Of a DNA stretch of 64,000 nucleotides, positions 11,149-22,799 are shown piece after piece (position 1 is the first letter of the stretch; the number at the start of each line of letters is the position of its first letter). The stretch is taken from positions 30,883,729 to 30,947,728 of the forward strand of contig CM049314.1 in NCBI GenBank assembly GCA_026874595.1, written 5' to 3'. This DNA comes from Sipunculus nudus (lineage: Eukaryota > Annelida > Sipuncula > Golfingiida > Sipunculidae). Below the pieces are notes generated by a model. It did no database searches and had not been told where the DNA came from. It saw only the letters and a program-made list of their open reading frames with translations. The translations under genes and the position numbers were made by a program.

Positions 11149-12262
11149 GTGAATATGGGGGTTTTTATTGAGGCCTGGAGGGCAAGATTAGGCTCGTTTG
11201 TGCAGCGAGCGATAATACCAGGGTGGAAGCCTGGGGCAATCGTTGTCAAGGGAGACCTGGCACGCTTGGTTGTGAGATCTTCCCCCATTATCGCTCTACT
11301 ACTGGTACTTGCAGGCGATGTTGAAATGAACCCCGGCCCCATGACGCCGGTAAATGACAAGAGTGCAGGTTCAAGTGACAGAGAGGACAGCGGCACTGTG
11401 ACTAGGTCAAGAAGTAAGAATACCACTCAGCCTTGTTTAGTTATGCAGAGTGAGTTCTGAGTGTCAGTGTACAGAGCTCATATAGTCACAGCGCCAGACC
11501 TAATGTTACCGGCAGGCCTACTCAGTCAAAGAACTCTGCTTCCATCAATTCAGCTCAGGCTACTTTACTGTCAGAAAGCCATGAACAGTTACCTCTCATG
11601 TCCATGATGATGCAGATGATGATATGTGTGGTGAGTCATACTCATCTGACACGAAAGTCGGTGACCAATTGACAGGGATTACAAAACGCCTACAGGGCAC
11701 TGAGAAACTTCTCACAGATATTCAGGAAAGACTAAGTAAAGTTGAAGCAGAAAACAAAAAACTTAGAGATAAATGTGAGAAACTTGAAAATCAGTCACGT
11801 CGTGAGACCGTAATTATACATGGTGTTACTGAAAGTAAAAACCGAGAATCCTGGCAGGAGTGTGAGGAAAAGGTCCGAGGTGTGCTGAAGGACAAACTGG
11901 AGCTCGAGTGTGATAGTGACCAAGATCTGGGTATTGAGAGAGCGCATAGACTACCAGTCAGAAACAGAAATGGGAAACCAAGACCTGTTATTGTCAAATT
12001 CACAAGATACAAAGACAAAGAAAACGTATTATCACAGGCAAGAGAGAAATTGAGAGACAGTAATATCAAGATTACAAATGACATTAGTGATCAAGTAAGA
12101 GAAGCACGGCGCAATTTGGTCCCACACATGAATAAGGCCAGAGAAGACAATCTAGAATCCTATCTTTCTTTTGATAAACTGTGTATTGAAGGGACTTGGT
12201 TCAAATGGGATTTTGATACTCAAAGTAAAGTAACATTAGGAAGAGCCAATAGATATAAATAG
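11149..12262 (+). pseudogene. LINE-A ORF1 (2A leader, coiled coil, ORF1 RNA-binding-like domain), disrupted
   Basis: The frame opens at 11149 with a 64-residue leader that has a hydrophobic run (SPIIALLLVLA) and ends in the 2A motif. It then runs through a Ser/Thr-rich linker and breaks at 11458-11460. Compared with LINE-B, a small deletion near 11442-11452 shifts the frame, and about 36 bp near 11605 are missing. The frame at 11624-12262 holds a coiled coil (KRLQGTEKLLTDIQERLSKV, Leu heptads, about residues 20-60) followed by VIIHGVTESKN, LGIERAHRLP and PRPVIVKFTRYKDKE. These motifs are typical of ORF1 proteins of the Transposase_22/L1-ORF1p-like type, which bind LINE RNA and chaperone reverse transcription. 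It stops at TAG 12260-12262. Confidence 0.8.
11314..11340 (+). other. Canonical 2A-like ribosome-skipping motif in LINE-A ORF1
   Basis: Encodes GDVEMNPGP (residues 56-64 of the ORF opening at 11149), matching the D-x-E-x-N-P-G-P consensus exactly. In known 2A peptides the ribosome skips the bond between Gly63 and Pro64, releasing the upstream leader and continuing into ORF1. 2A sequences are known in trypanosome L1Tc and in APE-type LINEs of invertebrates. The preceding hydrophobic segment is also signal-peptide-like, a combination described for some 2A leaders. Function here is inferred from sequence only. Confidence 0.85.
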
Positions 12263-12307
12263 GGGTTAGGCCAGGGTCCAAAATCTTATACACATGAAAA
12301 TGAGATC

Positions 12308-15300
12308 ATGATAAACCATATGTTTATTTCCTTTTCAGATGCAGAGCATTTAAGTAACAGGTTTAGCCAAACCGATGAATTAACAGCACCTTGTCTCCAG
12401 AATACTAACATTCACTCAGCACTTGCACAAAATATGGAGGTAAGCACAGATCAAATAACTAACACTTGCACAGATACTAATAACAATACAGATAATATGA
12501 ATTTTATATCCTGGAATGCAGGAGGTCTGAAATCTAGGCTTTTCTCAGCAGATATTAACAGCTGTTAATAGATTGTCATGTTTTGTGTATTGTGGAAACC
12601 TGGGATAATAACTCTGATGACTTTGTAAGCTTTTTTACTGACTTTAATTGCTTTGGAACTGCAAGGGAAAACATGAAACGGGGAGATGTATTATTGTGTA
12701 TAAGAAAAACTTGCAATTTTAAAATTATTGAGGTTCACAGGTTTATTGATATGATTGCTTTGCTATTAGATGGAGAGGCTTTAAACTCAGATAAAAATGT
12801 AATGATAATATGTGCATATGTTGCTCCAGAAAATTCACCCTTGTACAACAATATGGAATAAATTGATGGTATACTCAGATTAGAAAATATACTATTTCAA
12901 ATGGTATCAAAATATGGGGAATTAAATTTTATCCTTATGGGAGATATTAATGCAAGAATAGGCAATATGCTTGATTTTATATAATGATGAAGTAGAGTTT
13001 GTTGGTGGTTGTGATGGCCATCCTATAGATGACTTCAACATGATTGGAAATTCAAAAGATAGTAAAATAAATAAATTTGGTTATTTTCTACAACAACTCT
13101 GCTGCACTTTTAATGTACATATTGTCAATGGCAGGCTTTCACCAGACTTAACAGGGGAATATACATGTGTCACACACTCAGGGCAGAGTGTTGTGGACTA
13201 CATAATTATTAGTTATGATCTTTTTCATACAGTAGCATCATTTTCAGTGTTAACAACACATCTGTTTGACCATTTTCCAATAAGATGTACTCTTCATTCT
13301 TGTAAAATCATCTGAAAAGAAAACCTCCATGAAGTCATTACAATGGAGAAAATACATTGTGAAATCGAAGGAACCTGAAGATTTAGCTAATTTACTTGAT
13401 CAGGAATATTAAAAAAAAAAAATCAAGAGTTTAACACATTTATTGATTATGATATTGAAAAAGCCCTTCATTGTTTATATAAAGTGATACATACTGTCTC
13501 TATAGAACCTAAATATAATTACTATCCTACAAGTCAGCCTGATTGGTGGGACCAGGAATGCAGCTGTGCTAAATCAGTAAAAAAAACAAAGCATTAAATA
13601 AATACAGAAGTACAGGTAGCACTCAGGATCTGATATTATATAAAAATGAAAAGAAGAGATTCAGATATATGTGTGATCAGAAAAAGAACATAAATCAGCA
13701 GGAGAAAGTAATGAAGTATTTAATGTTAAAGGAAACCATGAACTTTGGAAAAACCTTAAAAAATTTAAACGGAAAGCTAAAATATCTAATATAGATGCTA
13801 GACAATTGTTTGAGTACTTTAATGGACTTCTTAATGGTAACAAGACTGATATTGACAAAGATTTTAAGAGTATTGTAAAAACGTATACCGAAGATTCATA
13901 TAATGAACATGCAGGTGGTGTCCTTAACACTGATATTAGTGTAAATGAAATCCAGCAAGCTGTGCAACAGAACAAAAGAGGTAAAGCTCCTGGTCCTGAT
14001 GGAATTCCATTAGAAATAATAGTATATATCTTAAAATACAGTTTACCTTCTTTGCAGTCAGTGTATAATAACATATTACACACAGGTTCTTTTCCAGAGG
14101 AGTGGTGCAAAGCAATAATTCTACCGTTACACAAAAAAGGTAATGTAAATGATCCTGGAGACTATAAGGGAATATCATTATTAAGCATTTTTGGTAAAAT
14201 TTTCACAAAAATTCTTCACACCAGGTTATGGAAATATGCAGATGATTCTGACTTATTACCAGAAGCACAAGCAGGGTATAGGAAAAAAACTATAGTACAA
14301 AAGATAATGCATTTGTTTTACAGGCTTTAGCACAGAAATATCTGACAAAACCAAAAGGTAGATTTTATTGTTTATATATAGATTTTTCTAAAGCTTTTGA
14401 TTCTGTACAACATGACATTTTGTGGTTTATATTGTTGAAATAAGGGATAAATGGTAAAATTCTTAAAGTTTAAAAATCAATGTATTCAAAAATGAAGTCT
14501 TGTGTAAAAAATGACAGATTGCTTTAATTGAGCAGTTGGTACCAGACATGGGTGTGTACTCAGTCCATTGTTAATTTCTCTTTTTATTAATGAATTTTAT
14601 AGCATGTTATCAATATCAAATCAAGAAGGAATTTACATGGACCACATTCTACCTAATGTTATGACATTGTTATTTGCAGATGACATTGTTAATTTTGGAG
14701 ATACAGTAGGAAGACTAAAAAAACAGATTACCAGTTACAAATATTTTGCTGCAGATATGGTATGAAAATTAATTTTGACAAAACTAAAATCATGGTTTTT
14801 AGGAGAGGAGCTATTACTAGAAAAACAGAAAAATGGTATTTTAAAGGTAAACCAATAAATCTTGTTTCTCAGTATAAATATTTGGGCATTACCTTTACTT
14901 CTAAACTGTCATGGCATAGGACACAACAACAGCAAGCTCTGCAGGCAGCAAAGGCAGTGCAAGTAATCAAGAACTTTAATCAACATAATAGTTTAACAGT
15001 GAAGCAATTTTTTAAGCTATTTGATTGCATGGTAGCACCAATATTAATGTATGGGAGCGAGCTATGGGGACACAGTAAATCAGAAATAATAGAAAGGGTT
15101 CATTATAAATTTTGCAAATATATATTAAATGTTGGAAGCAGTACTCCAAATGCAGCTGTCATAGGAGATTGGGGACGTTTTCCTTTATTTGTGACATATT
15201 CAGTTCAGTGCATTAAATACTGGTTAAGGTTGCTGCATATGGAACAGGCAAGATATCCAAGACGTTTATATATTTTATTAAGGAAACTTGATGAAAATGG

Positions 15301-15869
15301 TGAATCAACATGGGTAACAGGAGTGATATCTTTACTTTTTCAGACTGGTTTTGGTTTTATATGGATGGCTCAAGAAGTCGGTGATTGTAACTGGTTTATA
15401 AGATGTTTTAAAGAAAGATTGATAGATATGGCACAACGGAACCGGAGTAGTGATGTAAAGCCAAGTAATAAGTTACAGTATTATGGTCTTAAAATCCATG
15501 TTGAATGTTGAAAAATATATCAGTTGTGTATCTAATAAATACCACAAAACCGCATTAGTTAAATTTAGATTTTCAGATCACAAGTTACAAATAGAAACAG
15601 GATGACAGAATGTCTTGGATAGAGAAGAAAGAGTCAGTAAATATTGTATAAGGTATGGTTATAACATTATAGAAGATGAGAGTCACTTCCTGTTGGAATG
15701 TCCTTAATATAAGGAATTACGGTTTAAATATTTTGAAAAAGATATCCAAAAGTCAAAAGAATATAATTTTAAAAAGATATTGAAATCAGAAAATACATGT
15801 GAAATAACCAAACTAGCTGCTTATGTATATCATGCTTCAAGCTTAAGGAAATCAACAATAGGAGGCTGA
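12308..15869 (+). pseudogene. LINE-A ORF2 (AP endonuclease plus reverse transcriptase), disrupted
   Basis: Endonuclease motifs in order: NFISWNAGGLKS (about 12500), CIVETW with the catalytic Glu (about 12585), MGDINARIG (about 12938), VDYIIIS (about 13195) and FDHFPIR (about 13266; the usual SDH has a changed first residue). RT motifs: GKAPGPDGIPLEII (about 13982), YKGISLLSIFGKIFTKIL (about 14162), YIDFSKAFDSVQHDI (catalytic Asp, about 14377), LLFADDI (catalytic FADD, about 14668) and KTKIMVFRRG (about 14780). A C-terminal block KYCIRYG...EDESHFLLECP (about 15638-15705) is typical of invertebrate LINE RTs. Several stops and frameshifts (for example near 12566, 13315 and 14330) make it inactive. 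It normally nicks DNA and primes reverse transcription at the nick. Confidence 0.85.
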
Positions 15870-16302
15870 TCAATTTGCATTTTGAGTATTATGTATCTTC
15901 TAATGTTTGTAATACTACTTTAACTTAATATTTCAGCCACCGGAATACCATATGTGAGTATATTGTATGAATTTTTAGGCATATAAGTATCCGTATTATT
16001 TTCGAATTATTGAGTTTTCTTTCTGTTTGTATGTTTTTGTTTTGCTTGTTTGTATTTTTGTTGGTATATAATTTTTTTAAAATTTTTTTGGTTCTTTATT
16101 TTATTTGATTATTTATTTAATATTTTTCACTTCTTTCTCTCCTTTTTATTACGTTATTACTATTCATAGTTTATTTTAACTGCTTTGTTAATATTGGTAA
16201 CGCAGTTATTGTTTGAAATTGAACGGTACATATGTACCACATGAATGTTGGAACTTTGGGCCTGAGGCCTTGCTTTCCTGAATAAACTGTTTTCTTTCTT
16301 TC

Positions 16303-16315
16303 TAATGAAAATTAA
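16303..16315. repeat. Right target-site duplication of LINE-A
   Basis: TAATGAAAATTAA directly after the TTTC tail, identical to 10994-11006. Confidence 0.9.
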
Positions 16316-16629
16316 CAATTAACACATAAAATATGTAAGCTTTTTATGTATCAATACATCACCACAGGTGGTAGAACTGTCGGTCTTTTATTAATGTTAA
16401 AGCAATGGAAAAATACTTCTTGAAACATTTTATTTTGTATACTTAAAATTATTGGAGCATTCACTGCAAAATACGCACGCGGGATTGAATGTAGGTTCCT
16501 CTGCACAAATAGTGTGATTCGCCAGAGTTACGTATAATGGAAGAATTTGAAATGCTTTATCTTAAATTGATTAACTAATGACACGTGGACGTCAAGAAAT
16601 CATTTGAATGTCCAGCTTAATATAGCGGG

Positions 16630-17560
16630 TGTCCTTATATTTATCAACCTGTCAGTCCATCTGTCTGTCCGCAAATTTGTTTCCTTTTAGATCGGCATAT
16701 GGATTTCAAATTTAACTGACATATTTTGGGATTATTAGATCAGGATTCAAGGTTACATTACCAACTTTATTTAAAATATTCTAGGTGCATTTTAATCCAA
16801 ACCTTTCATTCCAGATTATCGATGTTGCACATAGACCTCCTGTGGCAATAGGGGAATAAACCGTTTTATTTTTGGGTCACAAGATAGAAGTCTCTGTAGC
16901 TATGTGTCCAATAATTTGATTTAAATGACGACTCCAGTCTGAATTGGCAAATGGATTTTAAGCTATATAAGACCTATGTATGACCCACTACTAAGGCAAG
17001 TATGATTTTAATGTTGGGTCATGAGGTCCAAGGTTGAAAAACGCACTTTTTTTTTAATATTGTGGATGCATGTTAAGCTAATCTTTTCATCCCAAGCAAT
17101 CGATCTTCCAAATAAACCGGTAGCTTTGATTCCAATAGGAGAAGAAAACTGTTGTGTGTTTGGGGTCACAAGGTAAAAGGTTAAGGTCACAGGAGCCATT
17201 AGTGCACAAATTTGTTTCTGGGTGATAATTCACTTTGAATCAACATAATGGTTTTAAACTTGACTTATAAATGGCTCACCACTATAGTAAGAAGCCTATA
17301 AAAGAGTTATCAGGTCAAAGCTCAAGGTCACAGAGTCCAAATGTGAATGAGAGCAAATGTGAATGCACTCTAAGCCATTTTTATATCCATTTCTTCATAT
17401 CATAGGAATCATCTGTCCACGAATTTGTCTTCGGGTGAAAATCCCAGTTCGATTTGACATATAGATTGTAAACTTGATTTATTAATGGCCCATCATTAAT
17501 GTAACAATTATTCTGAATTACAGGTGGTCACGGCACACATCATTAAATAACGATTATGGA
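16630..17560. repeat. Diverged tandem repeat, units of roughly 220-300 bp
   Basis: Similar blocks recur with starts near 16665, 16900, 17195 and 17415. Each has a GTCCxCAAATTTGTTTCxxxxTGA-like start, then ATxxATTxTAAACTTGA, then ATGGCCCATCATTA, and ends in a GGTCAAGGTCACA-type block. No coding frame persists through the units. Similar AAGGTCACA repeats are seen in the palindrome arms. Confidence 0.5.
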
Positions 17561-18013
17561 AGAATTGTAAACATTTCATTTAAATTCTTTCTTCTTTCAC
17601 TTTTTGATGACATGAAAATAGGGGAAGAAGCACATTGATTTTGACATCGCGAGTTCAAAGGTCAAGGTCTCATGACCATTTTTTTCAATTATTTACACGT
17701 ATAATTTTGATTTTATATTGTGACAGTCTAAGCACAAAAAATGATGACACTTTAATGTTTCCAATGGTTCTTGAATTGATTTACAAAAAAGCTTATGCTT
17801 TGAGAAAGAGTAAAACAAATTGAGTAGGTGATACGATAATTCCCAGCAGTTTTATCAAGTAAAATGTCCAAAAAAATGAAAATAATTTTTCCCTGACCAT
17901 TGACAATTCGGCAGCTGTTGCCCTGGGACCCAAATTGCAAGTTACCTTAGAAAATATTACAAAGACTGGACGTGAAACTATAGAAACAATGTTGAGCTTA
18001 TATTTTCATGTCA

Positions 18014-18017
<4 letters not shown>
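17561..18017. other. Intergenic, no gene recognised
   Basis: AT-rich sequence with two short opposed ORFs that lack recognisable features. Confidence 0.5.

Positions 18018-18062
<45 letters not shown>
18018..18062. repeat. (CT)n microsatellite
   Basis: About 22 CT dinucleotides on the plus strand. Confidence 0.95.
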
Positions 18063-19080
18063 TTTCCCTCTTTCTCATGTTTATATTGTGTCAGTAACCT
18101 CTTAATTCAGATGATAATTGCGGATTCCAATCCCAGTCTATAGGCAGATAAAATGCATATATTATAAAAATTGCGCCTAAACATTGTCACACCCGGGTGG
18201 TGTGTGATATATTTCTAAATCAAATAGCATTCCGGTTTTGCAATCATGCATGCTGTCTTTTATTTTAATAACAACTTTTACGTTTATATAACTGTTAAAA
18301 AGCAGACAGGTTATGACCCTGACTGGAACAAGACTTTAATTCTGAGAACTTAGTTATCAATCTTACATTCATTTCACTTATGACAATAAATCAAACCATT
18401 AAGATCTTGAAACAAAGTATTTAATATCCGTGACCAGCTGAATCAGAAGCTATTGGTACAAATACGACACTAACATTGCTATAAAATAATGAGTAACATG
18501 CATAAGATAAATCCAAGGGATATGTATAATATGCTAATATAATAAGAAAGCTGCACCTCAGAGACATAAACAGACCATTACAACACAACTCTTATGCATC
18601 GTGAAACGATATATTGTTTTCTGGAAAGCCAACATATTTATCAAAGTCAAGAAAGCAGATATATTCCTCCTAAAAAAGATCTGCAGACCTGATTAATTAA
18701 ATTCTACACAAATTATTAAATGTGCCCTTATATTTTTATTTAGATGAATGGAAAGAGGGTCATCGCAGATATAAAGCTTCTTGAAGGGCATTAAGTTTTC
18801 GATAGTTCATGGTAACACTTCATTTTCATTGACGGATATAAAGCTCGGTCTTCACACATATCGTTATGGCTCTACGGCAAGTTCAACATGCAAACCAAAT
18901 CGTTTAACATTTAATAAATATTTACTGCGAACAGCTGAATAAAGTAGTTATATCCCATGTCAAAGCTCCTACAAATATCCGTATTACCAATGCTTTCATT
19001 CTCTAACTGTTAATTCATTTTCAAATGTGTTGACGTATTCTTGCACCATCCACAATATAAACATTGATTCTACTGATACC
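18063..19080. other. Intergenic, no gene recognised
   Basis: AT-rich, with no long ORF, repeat structure or RNA gene signature visible. Confidence 0.5.
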
Positions 19081-19082
19081 TA

Positions 19083-19325
19083 AGTGAGCCTGGACAGCTG
19101 ATTGGTAAAACGCTCGGCCCTCTCCGCTGGCGACCCCGGTTCGATTCCCGGTGTGGCTATGAGAGTGGGTTGTAGTTGCCCGTCCAAGGTCGGTGGTTTT
19201 CTCCAGGTCCTCCGGTTTCCTCCACCCTTACAGACTACCGAGGGCCAACATCCGAGCCATGGAGAGTGCCTCGTATTAGTTATTATAACTAGTTCTATAA
19301 TCTATGTAAAACAGATTAAATTTAT
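19083..19325 (+). mobile_element. tRNA-derived SINE
   Basis: The head resembles a tRNA gene: GAGCCTGGACAGCTGATTGGTAAAACGCTCGG (A-box-like) followed by GGTTCGATTCCCGG (perfect RNA polymerase III B-box) at about 19138. It cannot be a functional tRNA because the stems do not close properly. The body GGTGGTTTTCTCCAGGTCCTCCGGTTTCCTCCACC is a block I recognise as recurrent in invertebrate SINE/repeat families. It ends in an AT-rich tail near 19325; the exact 3' end and target duplication are not resolved. Confidence 0.65.
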
Positions 19326-19486
19326 GTTAAGTTATCCGAAAAATCGTTATCATGGCTCCAAGACTAGCATCCTGATCCTGACTGGTGACATGTTGACACT
19401 GGTCCCAGACTGGAGGCACTGGACCATTGGACCCCGCCTAGGGGTACTAATGGCACTGGCCACTGCAAATAGCGCGGCTGTACTGG

Positions 19487-19675
19487 GTGTGTGTAACAAA
19501 CAGCCACAACGCATCTGGTTATGTGAAACGTGCAGCTTTAAGACTTTTGGATGTGGTCACCTTTCTGGTCGTATCTCTGGATTTTGCAAACCTCGTTTAT
19601 ATAAAACCAGTTCTCGAGGCTCATTTATATTCATATATTCCACCTCCGAAAAAATGGCTGGGAGTCACTAGGTAA
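19487..19675 (+). CDS. Exon-like open frame of unknown product, low confidence
   Basis: The frame begins VCVTNSHNASGYVKRAALRL and continues through a hydrophobic stretch (LLDVVTFLVVSLDFANLVYI) to KKWLGVTR. It ends at CACTAG/GTAACTG, where AG/GTAACT resembles a splice donor. Composition looks protein-like and differs from the flanks, but I do not recognise the family, there is no clear acceptor or start codon, and another frame over the same bases is also open. It could be a stray exon, a transposon-derived fragment or chance. Confidence 0.2.
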   Translation: MCVTNSHNASGYVKRAALRLLDVVTFLVVSLDFANLVYIKPVLEAHLYSYIPPPKKWLGVTR

Positions 19676-19869
19676 CTGACAGCTTAATGACCGAATGGGA
19701 CCCGTTGAATACCTGATTTTGGTCTTGTAACCTAACTAACACTTGAGAGAGGGTATCGGGATGAACCCCTCTCGTAGCAGCGTGGATTAAGTTTACCAAA
19801 TTTGGATCTTGCCCAGAATTTTCAATCCTGGTGAATACTGGGCCTGGTGTGATTAACCCGAACGGCAAC

Positions 19870-20430
19870 ACAAGATACTAATAATGACCATCCGGGCTAA
19901 ACAATGCAATTTTATTACGCGAGACAGGAGCTAAACAAATTTGCAAATATCATTTTGTTAAATTTATTTTTATCTAAGGCGTCGCTGTGTAAAGACCGGG
20001 CATCGCCGTGTTAACACCGTCTTGCATCCGTAGTGATCCTTGGCGCACCGTCATGATCGGAGAAAAAAAAGCTTAAACCTGCAGCCGGAAAATGCAGATC
20101 TCAATACTGAGCTCCCGTCGGCTACACGGAGACTCCCGGGTGTTCACCGTGGTAACACGGAGGTGCACGGAGCTTTCAAGGAGTGATAAGGATAATTTTT
20201 CATCCGTGTACTCCTGCACGAAAAATTGCGCAAATTATATTTTTGTGTAAATCAGCTTAATCTTAACAGACTTTCTCATTTGACTGCTACTTACAACAAA
20301 CGTCAATAGCAGCAGTTACTTTGTGCAATTAGGTTTTAAGATTTATTATGCTATACCGTAGAGGTGGGATGATCATTTATATATCAGGTAACTCTCTAAA
20401 TTATATAAGGTCAAATATATTTAAAACATA
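19870..20430. repeat. GC-rich degenerate repeat patch
   Basis: About 19980-20225 is rich in CACGGAG/CGTGTTAACACCG/GGTAACACGG motifs with weak inverted symmetry. Its vocabulary resembles the 300-bp TIR element at 51628-51927, so it may be a decayed relative. No coding potential. Confidence 0.3.
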
Positions 20431-20537
20431 TTTAAAATGGATTTAAGTAAAACATGGGTACATATGATGGGAAGTCTCTGCCGGTGGTTTAATGAGTTAA
20501 GTGTGCTTTATTTCATGGATGTAATTGAGTTTACCTG

Positions 20538-20539
<2 letters not shown>

Positions 20540-20581
<42 letters not shown>
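20540..20581. repeat. (TA)n microsatellite
   Basis: Pure TA run after GTAAA. Confidence 0.95.
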
Positions 20582-20584
<3 letters not shown>

Positions 20585-20900
20585 TGTATATTGTCTGTGT
20601 GACATATTTCGGATACATATTACAATCGAGTATAAGGTTTGAAATAGTGATATATCATGTTTCCAGTTTATATAAATTTTAAAATATTTTCAAATACATC
20701 ATATATTAATGTTAACTAAGAAATGGAACCAATGTTTATAATTCTAATTATAATTGCATTGTTATATTGACCATGCGCCCTGTTAAAAAGTGGGGGATAT
20801 ATACACCCTCAAAGCCTGTATTAACGCCCCTTGCAAAGTTATCATGAATTTACAATGATGGTTAGAGAGTACGGCTGAAAAGCCATCACAGAATGTGCAC

Positions 20901-21639
20901 TCTGGCCCGACCAAAATAAATAAAAATCAGCCGACTTTGTCGCACGTGTCGGCGCACAACACGATTTCGCTAATCACCCGATAAAATCGGCCGATTTTTC
21001 TTTGACAGGGCCAGTCGCCGATTTTCGAGCCAACGCCGACATAATGAATCGCGTCCCTATGGAGCCGTCACATATCCAAAACGGAGCCCGCCCGACTTCT
21101 CTGCGAGCTGAACAGGACCTTTCCGGCAAGAATACAGCTGGTGTTTGCTCGATCACTGCGGGCTCCGCAGCGATTTTTAGGGGTCTGCCGACGATCGCAG
21201 GGCACCGAAACCTGTTCTTAATTCAGCGATTTTCCAATGGCGATTTTTGATCACCATTGTTCAATGGACACCGCCCGATCCCCGTCGGACATGTAAAAGG
21301 GTAGATTTGAAGCGTAAAATTCGGCGACTTTCTGGCGATCCACAAATGCGGCCGGAGGCCGTTGGGTATGTTACGCAGATTTAAGCCGGCGGCTCACTTA
21401 CCGATTTTATCGGCCGATTTATAGGATCGGCCGACTATGCACCGACGGGGGGAAAATGTTGTGTAGTATGACACCCCAAGCGACGCGATTTTGTCGGCCA
21501 AGGCGTGAAAATTCGTCGTCGCAGAGACTGGCACTGTCAAAGAAAATCGGTCGTTTTTGTCTGGCGATTAGGGTAATCGTGTAGTGAGCCAATGTTTGGG
21601 ACGAAGTCGGCCGATTTTGTTTATTTTTGTATGGTCAGA
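20901..21639. mobile_element. Foldback/TIR element rich in AATCGGCCGATTTT, copy 1 (complete)
   Basis: About 740 bp with terminal inverted repeats of about 40 bp: TCTGGCCCGACCAAAATAAA on the left and, read from the other end, TCTGACCATACAAAAATAAA. The inner parts AAATCAGCCGACTTTGT and AAATCGGCCGACTTCGT also pair. The interior is a series of short GTCGGC/CGATTTT palindromes. There is no transposase, so it is non-autonomous. Two partial relatives follow at 22800-23052 and 23580-23888. Confidence 0.7.
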
Positions 21640-22799
21640 ATTAACGTTCTGTACGTTTTAACTATTATTCATTATTAGAATATATTGTATAATGATATAT
21701 TTCTGTATTTTAAGAAGAATTAAAGATCGATTTTGGTAAAGATTCAAATTTCAGGTATTCCTATAAGACGACCTGCAATGTGTTAAACTTTATAAAGGAG
21801 TATCCATTCATATAATTACAATGTGCGAACATTTCTGTTAACATAAGACTGAACGAACGAACGCCTATTTATTGCTGGGCTGATGAGCAATTAATTCAAG
21901 CTTATGTAAGATTTTCTTGGGAAAAAAAATAATTCTATATTTACAACTCATGGATGGCAATAATCAACTGTATATCTGGTTTTAATCTCTAGCAATTATT
22001 ATAAATTTCTTTCCCTTAAGATAGTTTTTTGTTATATCAGTTTTTTTTTCTCCTATCACAGGTTCTCCTTAAAGTCAGCGAAAACAAAGGTGCCAGAGAA
22101 GAAAGTGTATAAATAAACCAAATAAGCCCAAAGTAAGAGAAAATGAGAGAAGACACGAATGAACAGCCGAAAACTTTTGCGTGATGCAATATCCAGTCCA
22201 GTGCACGCAGCAATACCTTAAATTTACAAGTAACCCAATAGGCAACAGCGTTCATGTGAACGGATCTCTATTACACTTTTTTCACGGAGTCAGCGGCACT
22301 ATTTGCGATGCTGTACTTTAACACGTTTTAATATATTTAATCTGACATATAACGGAGATTTGCCATATATATAACTGATCATCACCTGCTACGGGAATTA
22401 TTAATAAAAAATTAAAACCTAATCACACAACATATCTGCTGCTGTTGGCGTTTGTTGTGTGTAGCAGTCAAATGAAAAAGGGCAATAAAGGGTCTGCTGG
22501 TTTATAAAGGACAGAAGAATACATGTCACTTCTTTGAATTTCTAGAAACAGGAAATCCTCGAAATCACACAAACATGCAAGTAGGTTCAACCCTCCTGTC
22601 TCTGTTCGCATACAAGTGTATTGTTTATCCACTAGTTCCTCTTTTCTCTCAAGCCGAGGTTTAACCGACAGGTCACTCTTCCAACACAGTATATCTCTTT
22701 GGATAAGCCACAACGCGATCAAATATTTCCTTTCAGTTTTTTTTGTCCTAGACAGCTCTGTATCAGATCGCCATAATGAAACAGACTCCTCCGCCGATA
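21640..22799. other. Intergenic, no gene recognised
   Basis: Contains an unrecognised minus-strand ORF of 117 codons (22821-22468, Arg/Leu-rich, no motif) that runs into the neighbouring foldback element. I do not support it as a gene. Confidence 0.4.

Larger units (their letters stand above)
8125..13806 (+). repeat. Inverted segmental duplication, block 2, copy A (DIRS-like relic plus LINE 5' part)
   Basis: Aligns inverted with 37373-43020. The match covers a DIRS-like RT relic, about 1.7 kb of non-coding sequence, the LINE target-site flank and the first 2.8 kb of LINE-A. Because flank, target site and LINE are all shared, this is a duplicated chromosomal segment and not two independent insertions. 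It ends at GCTAGACAAT (13806), where the other copy meets the palindrome. Confidence 0.85.
11007..16302 (+). mobile_element. Full-length but inactive APE-type non-LTR retrotransposon (LINE-A)
   Basis: 5.3-kb element bounded by a perfect 13-bp target-site duplication. It starts GGGGGGCGACATCTGGTGG, has a short GCGCG-rich 5' leader, then ORF1 (2A leader, coiled coil, nucleic-acid-binding domain), then ORF2 (AP-type endonuclease, reverse transcriptase, C-terminal Cys/His-type motif). It ends in TGAATAAACTGTTTTCTTTCTTTC, a short TTTC-type tail. The order and the 2A leader resemble CR1/L2/Crack-group LINEs of invertebrates, but the clade is not settled by eye. Both ORFs carry stops and frameshifts. 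Confidence 0.9.

Noticed and set aside
11791-12084. Minus-strand ORF inside LINE-A ORF1
   Set aside because: Shadow of the plus-strand ORF1 frame; the plus strand has the recognisable motifs.
13661-14178. Minus-strand ORFs inside LINE-A ORF2
   Set aside because: Shadows of the RT frame.
19089-19160. Functional tRNA gene
   Set aside because: The B-box is good, but the acceptor and anticodon stems do not form and a SINE body follows.
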